From positions 1 to 41,682 of the forward strand of contig CAJOGD010000001.1 of the NCBI GenBank assembly GCA_905233975.1: DNA of 41,682 nucleotides. The letters are read 5' to 3'. This document shows positions 16,474 through 24,817 of this stretch, piece by piece (within the stretch, counting starts at the first letter, position 1; each line of letters begins with the position of its first letter). This DNA comes from an uncultured Alphaproteobacteria bacterium (GTDB taxonomy: Bacteria > Pseudomonadota > Alphaproteobacteria > Rs-D84). The position numbers were made by a program, and so were the translations under genes. The notes below the pieces were generated by a model that saw nothing but the letters and a program-made list of their open reading frames with translations, was not told where the DNA came from and ran no database searches.

Positions 16474-16617
16474 TTATTTTGCGGGACGCGCACCAAAGTT
16501 TGGCGGAACGATTAATTTGTGATTCTGTTCAACAATCGGTTCGACTTCGCAAGACCGCGTGCACGCGCCCAGCGCAACCGGCAACAACATAACAAAAACT
16601 AAAATTATTTTTTTCAT
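16474..16617 (-). CDS. Tiny lipoprotein with a BamF/DUF3035-like tail
   Basis: Only 47 residues. ATG at 16617 is preceded by AAGGA. A signal peptide (KKIILVFVMLLPVALGAC) gives a lipobox LGAC, followed by about 28 mature residues. The ending NHKLIVPPNFGARPAK recalls the LVVPPdF..RP motif of the alphaproteobacterial DUF3035/BamF lipoproteins, of which this would be a minimal version. That link is tentative. Confidence 0.65.
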   Translation of the reverse strand: MKKIILVFVMLLPVALGACTRSCEVEPIVEQNHKLIVPPNFGARPAK

Positions 16618-16641
16618 ATCAAATCCTTTTTGCATAATTAT

Positions 16642-16663
16642 GCCCCAATCAAACGATTGGGGC
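16642..16663. terminator. Hairpin between thrS and the tiny lipoprotein gene
   Basis: Nine-bp arms GCCCCAATC and GATTGGGGC around AAAC. The T-run (TTTTTT) is on the plus-strand side, where no gene needs it; on the minus strand it could weakly end thrS or be a processing site. Confidence 0.45.
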
Positions 16664-16686
16664 AACGGTTTTTTATCGCACAGGAA

Positions 16687-18444
16687 TTATATGTCCAAAT
16701 CTCTGTTTTTGATTTTACTTTTAAGGTTTTCAATAAAATCATCTAACTGAACATTAAATTCTTGTTTTCCGTCACGACGTCTTACCGATATTGTTTGCGA
16801 TTCTAATTCTTTATCACCAACAATAATCATGTACGGAATCTGTTTCAGTTGTGCATTACGGATTTTCTTTTGCATACTTTCCGCGGAATAATCTTTCTTG
16901 ATACGCAAACCCGCGGTGGCAGTTCTTATTTCCACACCCTGCAATTTTTCCGCGATACTGTCCGCATAAACTTTGCAGCGATCTGAAATCGGAATAATTA
17001 CCGCATGCACCGGCGACAGCCAAACCGGCAATTTCCCCGCCAAATGTTCCAACATCAATCCCATAAACCGTCCGAGCGATCCATAAACAGTCCGGTGGAT
17101 AAGAATTGGGGTTTTCTTGTTGCCGTCTTTATCTATGTACACACAGTTAAAGTTTCGTGGCAATTGGAAATCCAACTGAATAGTCCCCGTCTGCCATTCG
17201 CGCCCCAAACTATCAACCATTTGAATATCCAACTTTGGCCCATAAAACGCACCATCTTTTTCTTTGATTCCGAAACCATTATTACCGAATCGGTTAACCA
17301 ATATTTTTTTCAAAATGGTTTCCGCCTTGTTCCAAGTCTCGATATCGCCCATAAAGTCATCAGGTCTTGTCGATAATTTGATAAAATATTTCATATCGAA
17401 CAACTTATAGTAATATTGAATTATATCAATAATACGGTTGTATTCGTCTTCTATCATATCTTCGCTGATAAAAATATGCGCATCATCTTGATTGAATTCA
17501 TAGGTTCTGAACAAACCATTCAATGCCCCAGAATTTTCATAACGATAGAGCATGTCCGCGTCCGCCAACCGCCAAGGCAAATCGTGATAACTGCGCGGTT
17601 CATGTTGGTACGCGACAATAGAATTTGGACAAGACATCGGTGCCAAAGCAAAAACATTATTGTCGTCTTCTTTGAATACGAACATACTGTCTTTATAATG
17701 GTCCCAGTGGCCACTTGTTTCGTACAATTCCTTTTTGTTCATCAGTGGCGAACGGAATTCCAAATAACCATGCTTTTCATGATATTCGGACCAAAAGTTA
17801 TACAATTCACGATAAACCGTCCACCCGGCCGGCATATAGTACGGAACACCCGGCGACCGTTCATCGAAAAAGAACAATCCCAACGCCGGCCCGATTTTTC
17901 TGTGGTCGCGTTTCGCCGCTTCTTCTTGCATTTTAAGGAACGCGTCCAACGCTTCTTTACTTTCAAACGCGTCGACATAGATACGTTGCAACATTTTGTT
18001 TTTAGAATCACCCTTCCAGTACGCACCGGCGACACTGCGAATCTTAAAACCGTCGCGCGGCAAATCTTTGGAACTTTCCACGTGCGGCCCGCGACACAGG
18101 TCGGTGAAATCGCGGAAAGTATAAATCGACAACTTTTCGCCCGCCGCATCGTATTCGTTCAACCATTCCATTTTATACGGTTGATCCGCAAAGATTTTTT
18201 TCGCCTCGTCCAAATCAACAATACGCTGTTCGAAACGACCATTAGACTTAATCAATTCGCGCATTTCTTTTTCGATTTGTTCAAAATCATCTTCGGAAAA
18301 ACGATAGTCCGTATCAAAGTCGTAATAAAACCCGTTTTCAATCGCCGGACCACCCGCGAACTTAATCTCTGGGTGTAATTTTTGCACCGCCGCCGCCATC
18401 ACGTGCGCCAAAGAGTGCCGAATCAATTCAATTGGATATGACAT
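16687..18444 (-). CDS. thrS: Threonyl-tRNA synthetase without TGS domain
   Basis: A 585-residue class II synthetase that charges tRNA-Thr. It starts directly in the editing domain (His10 and His14 in RHSLAHVM; LCRGPHVES further on) and lacks the roughly 60-residue N-terminal TGS domain usual for bacterial ThrRS. The catalytic core has LAPMSCPNS (zinc Cys), FRTYEFNQDDAHIF (motif 2 and zinc His) and IHRTVYGSLGRF (motif 3), followed by the anticodon-binding domain. The start is firm: AAAGGA lies eight bases before ATG. A leader peptide with seven Thr codons lies upstream. Confidence 0.95.
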   Translation of the reverse strand: MSYPIELIRHSLAHVMAAAVQKLHPEIKFAGGPAIENGFYYDFDTDYRFSEDDFEQIEKEMRELIKSNGRFEQRIVDLDEAKKIFADQPYKMEWLNEYDAAGEKLSIYTFRDFTDLCRGPHVESSKDLPRDGFKIRSVAGAYWKGDSKNKMLQRIYVDAFESKEALDAFLKMQEEAAKRDHRKIGPALGLFFFDERSPGVPYYMPAGWTVYRELYNFWSEYHEKHGYLEFRSPLMNKKELYETSGHWDHYKDSMFVFKEDDNNVFALAPMSCPNSIVAYQHEPRSYHDLPWRLADADMLYRYENSGALNGLFRTYEFNQDDAHIFISEDMIEDEYNRIIDIIQYYYKLFDMKYFIKLSTRPDDFMGDIETWNKAETILKKILVNRFGNNGFGIKEKDGAFYGPKLDIQMVDSLGREWQTGTIQLDFQLPRNFNCVYIDKDGNKKTPILIHRTVYGSLGRFMGLMLEHLAGKLPVWLSPVHAVIIPISDRCKVYADSIAEKLQGVEIRTATAGLRIKKDYSAESMQKKIRNAQLKQIPYMIIVGDKELESQTISVRRRDGKQEFNVQLDDFIENLKSKIKNRDLDI

Positions 18445-18523
18445 AATAATATTCCTTTATATTTCTGTTATTTTTTCAAACTGTTTGATTATATTCGTGC
18501 GTCACAAAAAACGCAAATAGAAA

Positions 18524-18586
18524 TTACCGTACCCCCGCGGGGGTCGTTGTAGTCGTGGTCGTAAAGATAAACAAAAACTGTTTCAT
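18524..18586 (-). CDS. Threonine leader peptide of thrS
   Basis: A 20-codon ORF reading MKQFLFIFTTTTTTTPAGVR then TAA. Codons 9-15 (18542-18562) are seven consecutive Thr codons using all four synonyms. A near-consensus promoter ends seven bases before the ATG. A 14-bp perfect palindrome (ACCCCCGCGGGGGT, 18531-18544) overlaps codons 15-19, and thrS starts 79 bases after the stop. This is the hallmark of ribosome-mediated attenuation, here sensing charged tRNA-Thr. I see no classical U-tract terminator after the palindrome, so the switch could also be translational or Rho-dependent. Confidence 0.8.
   Translation of the reverse strand: MKQFLFIFTTTTTTTPAGVR
18531..18544. promoter_or_regulatory. 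GC palindrome in the thrS leader
   Basis: ACCCCCGCGGGGGT is a perfect palindrome at the end of the Thr codon run. As RNA it forms a 5-bp GC stem with a CGCG loop that a ribosome on the leader would cover or expose. A weaker UGCGU/ACGCA hairpin with a T-rich loop follows (about 18492-18513). Confidence 0.6.
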
Positions 18587-18593
18587 GCCATGC

Positions 18594-18622
18594 ATTATAT
18601 TCCAACCGAATCGAAAAGTCAA
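18594..18622 (-). promoter_or_regulatory. Promoter of the thr leader-thrS transcript
   Basis: TTGACT (18617-18622), 17-bp spacer and TATAAT (18594-18599). The predicted start falls on or two bases before the leader ATG. Confidence 0.85.
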
Positions 18623-18652
18623 CATCAGTGTTAGTGGCCAGTGTAAGTGACG

Positions 18653-19819
18653 TTATTGATTCTGGGGCACATAAACGTTGGTGCTGGCCGGCGGTCCGGC
18701 GGTAAAGTTCGTATTTGCCGGAACACTTGTAAAGAATCGCCCTTCGACCGTATCATACATTCCGACGGTCGTACCATATTGTGCCGGAATCATATTACGA
18801 ACAAGCGCCCCATTATTGTATATTCTAAAATGACGGCATTGCCCTACACTGGGACCAACCGTTTCTGATGCCCCCGGCGCGGATTGACCAAAAGCAAACA
18901 ATTTTAATGTATATGGCGTTTCAAAACTGTCGGCCGTAAAGGGTTCGCCATATTGTGTCCCATTAATAGTATGAACATCTTTATCAAACACAACATCTAA
19001 CCATGTTCCAATCGAAACATTCGGGCCATTCACATGACTGCTCCCACCAAACTCAAAAAACATTACTGTATTTGGATCTGCACGACCATTATACGTACCA
19101 ATGACAAACGCGTTCCTTGGTGTACTGGTATAGCGCGCCCCAAAAAGGCGCCCAGACGTGGCCAAATCAGATGTCTGATAATAACGCCAACCAATCTCTA
19201 CACGCGAATCCTGGTTTAACCTGACCTCGGTATCAATATACTGCGAACCATCGGATTGAATGTATTCCAATTCTGTATATCCGTCCGGCAGCATACCACC
19301 AATATCATTATGTATTGAATAAACCCAACAAAGATTCGTATCTGGTTTATAATCCCTGCATTTAAATTCGCTATCAAGTCCCGTCTTTAATGCCGCGTTG
19401 AATGTTTTTGCGTCGATTAAATCGTTGCTTTGCTGTGCGTATGAACCACTATCTTGATAAATACCTTTCTGCCCTATTCCGCCCGATTCACCGGTATATG
19501 TGACGGCGGTGTGGTCGTTAACCGGGGCGATGTCGTCCTGTTTTTGATTTAGTTTCGTATTCACGCCCCCAACCATGGGCAGCGAATCGGTTCCACCATT
19601 ATCCAGGTCCGATGTGACGGCACGTTTTTGCACCGTTCCAGCCGAATTAGTATATTCCATGGCTTTGTTCACTTCCGCAGTAAATTTATTTTGTCGTGTG
19701 TCCAATTCATGTTCGACGTATTTCAACGACGTTGCGGTTTTGCGGTCCGCGGCTTCTTCGGCCAACGCCGGCAACACCGCCGCCAACAACCCAAACACCA
19801 AAAACTTTTTCAAAAACAT
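18653..19819 (-). CDS. Exported LamG-like modular surface protein, family member 2
   Basis: A 388-residue paralog of the gene at 3-1127. ATG at 19819 is preceded by AGGGGAGG; the in-frame extension is mRNA leader. Signal peptide KKFLVFGLLAAVLPALA. The constant N-terminal part (to about residue 165) is nearly identical to the third member at 31507-32604. The variable part is a LamG-like jellyroll (PDGYTELEYIQSDGSQYIDT, ending VRNMIPAQYGTTVGMYDTVE). The tail is NVYVPQNQ. Two blocks of degenerate TTAGTG-type repeats flank the gene (18627-18649 and 19840-19870). Confidence 0.88.
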   Translation of the reverse strand: MFLKKFLVFGLLAAVLPALAEEAADRKTATSLKYVEHELDTRQNKFTAEVNKAMEYTNSAGTVQKRAVTSDLDNGGTDSLPMVGGVNTKLNQKQDDIAPVNDHTAVTYTGESGGIGQKGIYQDSGSYAQQSNDLIDAKTFNAALKTGLDSEFKCRDYKPDTNLCWVYSIHNDIGGMLPDGYTELEYIQSDGSQYIDTEVRLNQDSRVEIGWRYYQTSDLATSGRLFGARYTSTPRNAFVIGTYNGRADPNTVMFFEFGGSSHVNGPNVSIGTWLDVVFDKDVHTINGTQYGEPFTADSFETPYTLKLFAFGQSAPGASETVGPSVGQCRHFRIYNNGALVRNMIPAQYGTTVGMYDTVEGRFFTSVPANTNFTAGPPASTNVYVPQNQ

Positions 19820-20112
19820 TTTCCTCCCCTTTTTGCTTTTCACTAACCACTGGCCACTTACACTTACACTAAAATAAGTGCCGCAATGGAAACCAAGCGG
19901 TCGGGGTGTTGGTAAATCATACAAAGCATTGATTCCCATGGCCTTTATATATACTCCATAGGCACCCCAACCAACGGGGTGATGCCAAGATTACGGCACA
20001 AAACATCGGGGATTTTGCGAATGATTACGCGGATTACGACAATTTTGTGCCGGCTTTGTATGGGCCTACCACAGCCCCGAACCAGATTCCCATCTGATTC
20101 AATCCTATCTTA
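19820..20112 (-). ncRNA. Long, potentially structured 5' leader of family member 2
   Basis: About 280 nt lie between a predicted promoter and the ATG. It has a perfect 10-bp stem, 19994-20003 with 20043-20052 (CGGCACAAAA/TTTTGTGCCG), enclosing TCGTAATCC (minus sense), and a 21-nt block at 19890-19910 identical to 32649-32669. CACCCC in that block can pair with GGGGTG near 19963. The region upstream of the third member shows the same order of elements. No other gene is visible here apart from a 50-codon plus-strand reading frame without a start codon. Confidence 0.5.
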
Positions 20113-20136
20113 TCAAAAACCACAGATTTTAGTCAA
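20107..20136 (-). promoter_or_regulatory. Promoter of LamG family member 2
   Basis: TTGACT (20131-20136), 18-bp spacer and TAAGAT (20107-20112) on the minus strand, just after the hemolysin III-like gene. Confidence 0.5.
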
Positions 20137-20143
20137 GCATGAA

Positions 20144-20896
20144 TTACACATCCAAAATCGCACCATACAGGACGGCAAAGAAAAAACACACCGTCCCGGC
20201 GATTACGAATAAATGCCAAATCGCATGTGAAAACTTTAATTTCCGCCAAAGGTAAAATATCACACCCAAACTGTATGACAATCCACCGGCCAATATAAAC
20301 CACAATCCCCGCGGCGGCACGCGCGCCAACATAACCGGCAAAATAAATATCAACGTCCACCCCATAAGAAGGTAAAGCGCAACGACCCACTTCGGCTGTT
20401 GCCGGGGATTATGAATTTTGACAATCGCGCCGAAAATCACAATCGCCCACAAAATTCCAAAGACCGTCCACCCAATCGCGCCGCGCAAATTCACAAGCAA
20501 GAACGGCGTGTACGTCCCGGCAATCAACGCATAGATGGCGACACTGTCCCACACTTCAAAGAAACATTCGCTTTTGCGGCCAATGGTTATGTGGCACATT
20601 GTCGAACCGAAATAAAGCGTGAACATGGTGAATCCGAAAATCGCGCACGACACCACCGACCACGCGTTGCCATAAATCGCCGCAAACACCACAAGCAGTG
20701 TAAGTCCCGCAATCGCAAGCCCGATACCAATTCCATGCGTCAGAACATTTAACAATTCTTCGCCACGCGTTGACCGCCGTTCCCAACGAAAAAGTCCCGT
20801 CGCGCGCAAAACACGCAGCAACCGCGATGCATGCCTGTCGCGCCGTACAGACTTTAATTTCGTTCGAACAACCTTACGATTTTTTGTCACCGTCAT
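20144..20896 (-). CDS. Hemolysin III (YqfA/PAQR) family membrane protein
   Basis: A 250-residue integral membrane protein with about seven helices after a basic 45-residue start. Family marks are GEELLNVLTHGIGIGLAIAG, DSVAIYALIAGTYTPFLLV, and the late HAIWHLFVIAGT with conserved His; the early S...H motif reads STMCHITIG. Members are probable zinc-dependent membrane hydrolases; the hemolysin label is historical. Its ATG overlaps the gltX stop by four bases, so it is co-translated with gltX. Confidence 0.88.
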   Translation of the reverse strand: MTVTKNRKVVRTKLKSVRRDRHASRLLRVLRATGLFRWERRSTRGEELLNVLTHGIGIGLAIAGLTLLVVFAAIYGNAWSVVSCAIFGFTMFTLYFGSTMCHITIGRKSECFFEVWDSVAIYALIAGTYTPFLLVNLRGAIGWTVFGILWAIVIFGAIVKIHNPRQQPKWVVALYLLMGWTLIFILPVMLARVPPRGLWFILAGGLSYSLGVIFYLWRKLKFSHAIWHLFVIAGTVCFFFAVLYGAILDV

Positions 20897-22467
20897 AACA
20901 ACGCCTTTATCCTTTTTACAACCCTATCTGCGCCCATCACCTGCATAATGGAATAAAGATCCGGCGTGTTTGTGCGCCCCGAAAGCGCAACACGCAAATC
21001 CATCGCAACATCACCATTTTTAACACCGAACTTTTCGGCAACCGCAACAATTTTATTCCACCACGTATCTTTGTTATCGGCGATATCAAACGTTTCCAAA
21101 AACGCACGCAGCACATCGGCGTTATATTTGTATTCGGCGTTCGGCACAAACAATTCGTCCCAGAAAAATTCTTCAATCGCGAGAGTTTGCTTCCAAGTGA
21201 TAAAATCTTTCCGAATGCGCTTTGGATTGTCACGTTCAATGCTCAGCACCGCCGTCAGGTAATCAATGTCCGCGACCTGCATCTTTTGCTTTTCATCGCC
21301 ATATTCATTTGCCCATGTCGCAACCGATTTTACCAAATCCGAAACGGACATCGCGCCAATGTATTCTTTGGCCCACCATTCCAATTTCTTCATATCGAAC
21401 AAACCACCCGACATAGGAATTTTTTTCGGCTTCATTTCATATTCCCAGAAATTTTTGACCGCGCCTTTTAACTTGGCTTCTTCATATCCAGGTGCCAAAA
21501 TATTTCCCAAATACTCAATCAATGCATCTGTCGGCCAACCTTCTTGCATAAAGAACGCGACATTATTTTCGGGGTCTTTTCTCTTTGACATTTTACGTTG
21601 TTTGCCAGTTTCTTCATCAATTTTATCAAGTGTCGCCGTATGAATATAATTTGGCAATTTCCAACCCATCATATTAAACATCTGAATATGCAACGCGACC
21701 GTTCCAAAATATTCTTCACCGCGAACAACATGTGTCACGCGCATAAAATGGTCATCGCACAGGTGCGCAAAATGATATGTCGGCAACCGATCCGTAGATT
21801 TAATCAAAACAATATCTTCATTATTTTCCGGCACCGAAATAGAACCACGAACTGTATCTTTAAAGAAAATTCTTTTATTCGGATCGCCCGTTGAATACAA
21901 ACGAATCGATGGCACTTCGCCGTTATCCAAATGTTCAATTATTTCGTCCGGCGTTATATCACGATAACGCGCAAATTCGCCATAAATCCCCGTTGCAAAT
22001 CCGGCCGCCTTTTGATTTTCACGAATTTCGTCCATTTCTTCTTGGGACAAAAAGCATGGATACGCACGACCGTTGCGCAACAATTCCGCCGCCACCGAAT
22101 GATAAATATCTTTTCTTTGCGACTGATAATACGGGCCATAAGTTTCATCATTATTATATGTGATGCCAAATTTCGCCAAAGAATCTATCACAATACCAAC
22201 TGCTTCTTTGATTTCGCGTTTTGTATCGGTATCTTCGATACGCAACATAAAAACGCCATTTGATTGCTGCGCCAATTTATAATCAATCAAACCACTATAC
22301 AGATTCCCAAGGTGCATAAAGCCCGTCGGACTTGGGGCGAAACGCGTCACCATCGCGCCGTCGGGCAACGTGCGTGGCGGGAATTTTTCCTCTAATTCCG
22401 CGATGGTATATTTCGGCGCCGCGCCAAGTACGCGTGCGATTAAATCTTGTGATAAACCTGTTCTCAT
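20893..22467 (-). CDS. gltX: Glutamyl-tRNA synthetase
   Basis: A 524-residue class I synthetase that charges tRNA-Glu. The HIGH-type motif is in APSPTGFMHLGNLYSGL, followed by LRIEDTDTKR; the KMSKS-type motif is RKMSKRKD. A C-terminal anticodon-binding domain follows. ATG at 22467 with AAGGA seven bases upstream is preferred over an ATG ten codons earlier. A non-discriminating enzyme that also charges tRNA-Gln is possible but cannot be read from this sequence. It shares a short divergent promoter region with trmB. Confidence 0.94.
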   Translation of the reverse strand: MRTGLSQDLIARVLGAAPKYTIAELEEKFPPRTLPDGAMVTRFAPSPTGFMHLGNLYSGLIDYKLAQQSNGVFMLRIEDTDTKREIKEAVGIVIDSLAKFGITYNNDETYGPYYQSQRKDIYHSVAAELLRNGRAYPCFLSQEEMDEIRENQKAAGFATGIYGEFARYRDITPDEIIEHLDNGEVPSIRLYSTGDPNKRIFFKDTVRGSISVPENNEDIVLIKSTDRLPTYHFAHLCDDHFMRVTHVVRGEEYFGTVALHIQMFNMMGWKLPNYIHTATLDKIDEETGKQRKMSKRKDPENNVAFFMQEGWPTDALIEYLGNILAPGYEEAKLKGAVKNFWEYEMKPKKIPMSGGLFDMKKLEWWAKEYIGAMSVSDLVKSVATWANEYGDEKQKMQVADIDYLTAVLSIERDNPKRIRKDFITWKQTLAIEEFFWDELFVPNAEYKYNADVLRAFLETFDIADNKDTWWNKIVAVAEKFGVKNGDVAMDLRVALSGRTNTPDLYSIMQVMGADRVVKRIKALL

Positions 22468-22476
22468 ATCAAATCC

Positions 22477-22505
22477 TTGTGTTTTTAATATATGCATTTT
22501 ATACT
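22477..22505 (+). promoter_or_regulatory. Promoter of trmB, giving a leaderless mRNA
   Basis: TTGTGT (22477-22482), 17-bp spacer and TATACT (22500-22505). The ATG begins seven bases after the -10, where transcription should start. No ribosome-binding site is visible. Confidence 0.55.
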
Positions 22506-22511
22506 AATAAT

Positions 22512-23144
22512 ATGGAAAAACAAGAAATAAGAACTTTTGGCCGCCGTCATGGCAAAAAATTATCCGCGCGCAAAGAATCGCTGGTTCGCGACGTGTTACC
22601 GGCGCTTTGCCCACGTGCGGGCGAAAAAATCGATATACTTGAAATTGGTTTCGGTTCTGGCGAACACGTGCGGGAACTTTCCGCCGCGAATCCAGATGCG
22701 GTTATTCTTGGCGCCGAACCGTTTATGAACGGCGTTGCCGCCCTGCTCTCCGCCATTTGTGACGAAAGTGGCGCGGTGTTGGACGAATACAAAAACATAC
22801 GCATTTTCCCGGACGACGTGCGAATCGTTTTGAACGGTGGCGCATACAGTTTCGACGAAATCTGGATTTTGCACCCCGACCCTTGGCCCAAGGCGCGCCA
22901 TGAAAAACGCCGATTATTAAGTGCGGATTTCTTGAATTTACTGTCAAAAAATTTGTCGCCAAACGGCAAAATCATCATCGGCACCGATCATTGGGAATAT
23001 TACGATTGGATTTTGGCCCAGGTAAAAAATACGAATCTTTGCGAAACCGATTCGGCGCAAAACATTATCGAAACGCGCTATCAAAAAAAGAATATGGCAA
23101 ACACAAACGCACCAAAATACATCATTCTTGGACACGCCGATTAA
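22512..23144 (+). CDS. trmB: tRNA (guanine-N7-)-methyltransferase TrmB
   Basis: A 210-residue SAM-dependent enzyme that makes m7G46 in tRNA. Motif I is ILEIGFGSGEHVREL, and the family signature is WILHPDPWPKARHEKRRLL. ATG at 22512 starts the RTFGRRHGKKLS region typical of the family; the longer upstream frame overlaps gltX and is not used. The 3' end overlaps the convergent 23122 gene by 23 bases. Confidence 0.94.
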   Translation: MEKQEIRTFGRRHGKKLSARKESLVRDVLPALCPRAGEKIDILEIGFGSGEHVRELSAANPDAVILGAEPFMNGVAALLSAICDESGAVLDEYKNIRIFPDDVRIVLNGGAYSFDEIWILHPDPWPKARHEKRRLLSADFLNLLSKNLSPNGKIIIGTDHWEYYDWILAQVKNTNLCETDSAQNIIETRYQKKNMANTNAPKYIILGHAD

Positions 23145-23820
23145 TATTTACAAATATACGCATATTCGAAACCAAATCGGGCTGAATTTTTTGACAAAGG
23201 CGTAACGCCTGGCTTATGCGCAACATATTTTTTCCAAACCACATATGCAAATCACTATCAATATTCCAATTGTTTAGCATATCAAAAACAATCCCAACAA
23301 AATTAGAATTCGCATCAAACAAATCACCCTTTGCCGTTATCAAAATCGCATCAGGCCGAATATCACGCAGCGCATCAAACACCGCCGACCACGTCCCCCC
23401 GCGCATTTCATCAATATCAACCGCCACAGAAAAATGTTTATCAAAAAACAAATCTTGCCGAACAGGTTTTATCGCCCCACAAAAATCCGCAATATCTTTC
23501 ACATGCACAAAAATTTGTGCGCCAACCGCCCCGGACTTAAATGCGCTGGTCACATTCGTCGCCAAATTTGACACCGCATCAAAAACATCGGCATCATCGG
23601 CCATCGCAAATTCAAATCTGTTAAAGATTTTTATATGATTTTCTTCGACCCATGGCCACATCTCTGATGTTGCGGCACATGGCATCGACACGTATGACAC
23701 CCCCATATCAAGCACGCTATCGGCAAAGCCCGCCAAATCCGACGAATCAGTATCCGCGTCGGGAATCCATATCGCCTGCTTGTCTGCTATATCATCAAAA
23801 ACGTAATCAAAAGACATCAT
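23122..23820 (-). CDS. Hypothetical protein, possible alpha/beta barrel
   Basis: A 232-residue protein with no recognised family. ATG at 23820 (or 23817) is chosen because the upstream extension overlaps the divergent membrane-protein gene. No signal peptide. Alternating strands and helices (AIWIPDADTDSSDLAGFADS, VSYVSMPCA, GAQIFVHVKDIADFCGA, HFSVAVDIDEMRGG, PDAILITAKGDLFD) suggest an alpha/beta barrel, perhaps of the aldolase/TIM type, but catalytic residues cannot be assigned. It converges on trmB with a 23-bp overlap. Confidence 0.65.
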   Translation of the reverse strand: MMSFDYVFDDIADKQAIWIPDADTDSSDLAGFADSVLDMGVSYVSMPCAATSEMWPWVEENHIKIFNRFEFAMADDADVFDAVSNLATNVTSAFKSGAVGAQIFVHVKDIADFCGAIKPVRQDLFFDKHFSVAVDIDEMRGGTWSAVFDALRDIRPDAILITAKGDLFDANSNFVGIVFDMLNNWNIDSDLHMWFGKNMLRISQALRLCQKIQPDLVSNMRIFVNINRRVQE

Positions 23821-23841
23821 AACACTTTCTACTTTATCACA

Positions 23842-23854
23842 TTTGTGGTATAAT
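23842..23854 (+). promoter_or_regulatory. Extended -10-like promoter of the 23864 operon
   Basis: TTTGTGGTATAAT, the same motif as at nlpD and ftsK with one change (G for A). TATAAT ends ten bases before the ATG at 23864, so the leader would be about three nt. Confidence 0.5.
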
Positions 23855-23863
23855 TCAAAAGTC

Positions 23864-24817
23864 ATGAAAAAGTTTTTTGAAAAATTTTTACTGGGGATTT
23901 TGTGGCTACTTGCCGTTACATTGGCAATCACGTTTTGGATGAACGTGCAATACGGCTTTGACATGTTATCGGCGGCACATTGGGAATATCTTGGCACACT
24001 CCAGGCGCACCGTTCCCAAATAAAACCAGGGTTCTATATTTCCATAATTGCGGCACTTTGTATCGCATTGGTTGGGCTGTATTTCATTGTCCGACCGCGC
24101 CCACGAAATATCCGCATTCCCGCCACACCGGCCCCCGCGCCGACCCCGGTCCCGACAAAGCCGACAACCGTTCCAAACATTCCCGCACCACAACCGGTGG
24201 CGCAACCCAAAAACGTTGAACCACAACCAACATATACGCCCCGCCCCGCGCCCGCGATATCTGTGTCTGCGCGTCCAATGTCGCCATCTGGTCTGCATTC
24301 TCCATTGTCAAGGCCAACGGCAACACCGACCGCCCCTGTACCAAATCCGACAACGGTTCCGATAATTCCAACCATACAAAACACACCAAAGCCCAAAATG
24401 GATCCTGAAATTCAGACTATACTTGAATCGTCCGGCAGATACATTGTCAAAACATGTGAAAAAATCGGGAAACTGCGGAATACACTTGTTGCGATTGCAT
24501 ATAATCAAACGATACGGATTGTTGCAACCGACGTAAAACCCGAAGAAATGGTTGACGCAATTCAAACGCTGATTACGATATTTGACGACACATTGGGCAG
24601 TACCGCAAATGACATCACCCTGCGCGGGTTAATACTTAATCCGACCGAACCAAATAAACGTGAAGATGATTTAATAACAACATTTAACAACAAAGACGAA
24701 TTTACAAAATATGTAAGCGAACACAAAAACAATAAACCAGACGATTACGATGCCGAACTGTTTGATGCATTTTCTACATACATCAACACCGTAATCGGAT
24801 ACGTTGGGAAAGCATAA
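23864..24817 (+). CDS. Membrane protein with Pro-rich linker and C-terminal soluble domain
   Basis: A 317-residue protein of unknown family. Two membrane helices lie at about 9-27 (LLGILWLLAVTLAITFWM) and 56-75 (YISIIAALCIALVGLYFIV) with a short loop. Residues about 80-185 are a Pro/Ala/Thr-rich linker. The last 130 residues form a mixed domain (SGRYIVKTCEKIGKLRNTLV, then VDAIQTLITIFDDTL). Its stop shares a base with the next start (TAATG), so it is coupled to the 24817 gene. A scaffold or sensor anchored in the inner membrane is a guess from topology. Confidence 0.75.
   Translation: MKKFFEKFLLGILWLLAVTLAITFWMNVQYGFDMLSAAHWEYLGTLQAHRSQIKPGFYISIIAALCIALVGLYFIVRPRPRNIRIPATPAPAPTPVPTKPTTVPNIPAPQPVAQPKNVEPQPTYTPRPAPAISVSARPMSPSGLHSPLSRPTATPTAPVPNPTTVPIIPTIQNTPKPKMDPEIQTILESSGRYIVKTCEKIGKLRNTLVAIAYNQTIRIVATDVKPEEMVDAIQTLITIFDDTLGSTANDITLRGLILNPTEPNKREDDLITTFNNKDEFTKYVSEHKNNKPDDYDAELFDAFSTYINTVIGYVGKA

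Noticed and set aside
17416..18378. 320-codon plus-strand frame opposite thrS
   Set aside because: Antisense of conserved synthetase motifs with no start signal.
18487..18513. Classical U-tract terminator after the thr leader
   Set aside because: The only T-run (TTTTTT) lies in a loop next to a weak 5-bp stem, not after a strong hairpin, so I did not call a terminator.
19933..20096. About 50 in-frame codons on the plus strand ending APNQIPI
   Set aside because: Protein-like at first sight, but it has no start codon or ribosome-binding site and overlaps the putative structured leader, whose paired arms explain the sequence better.
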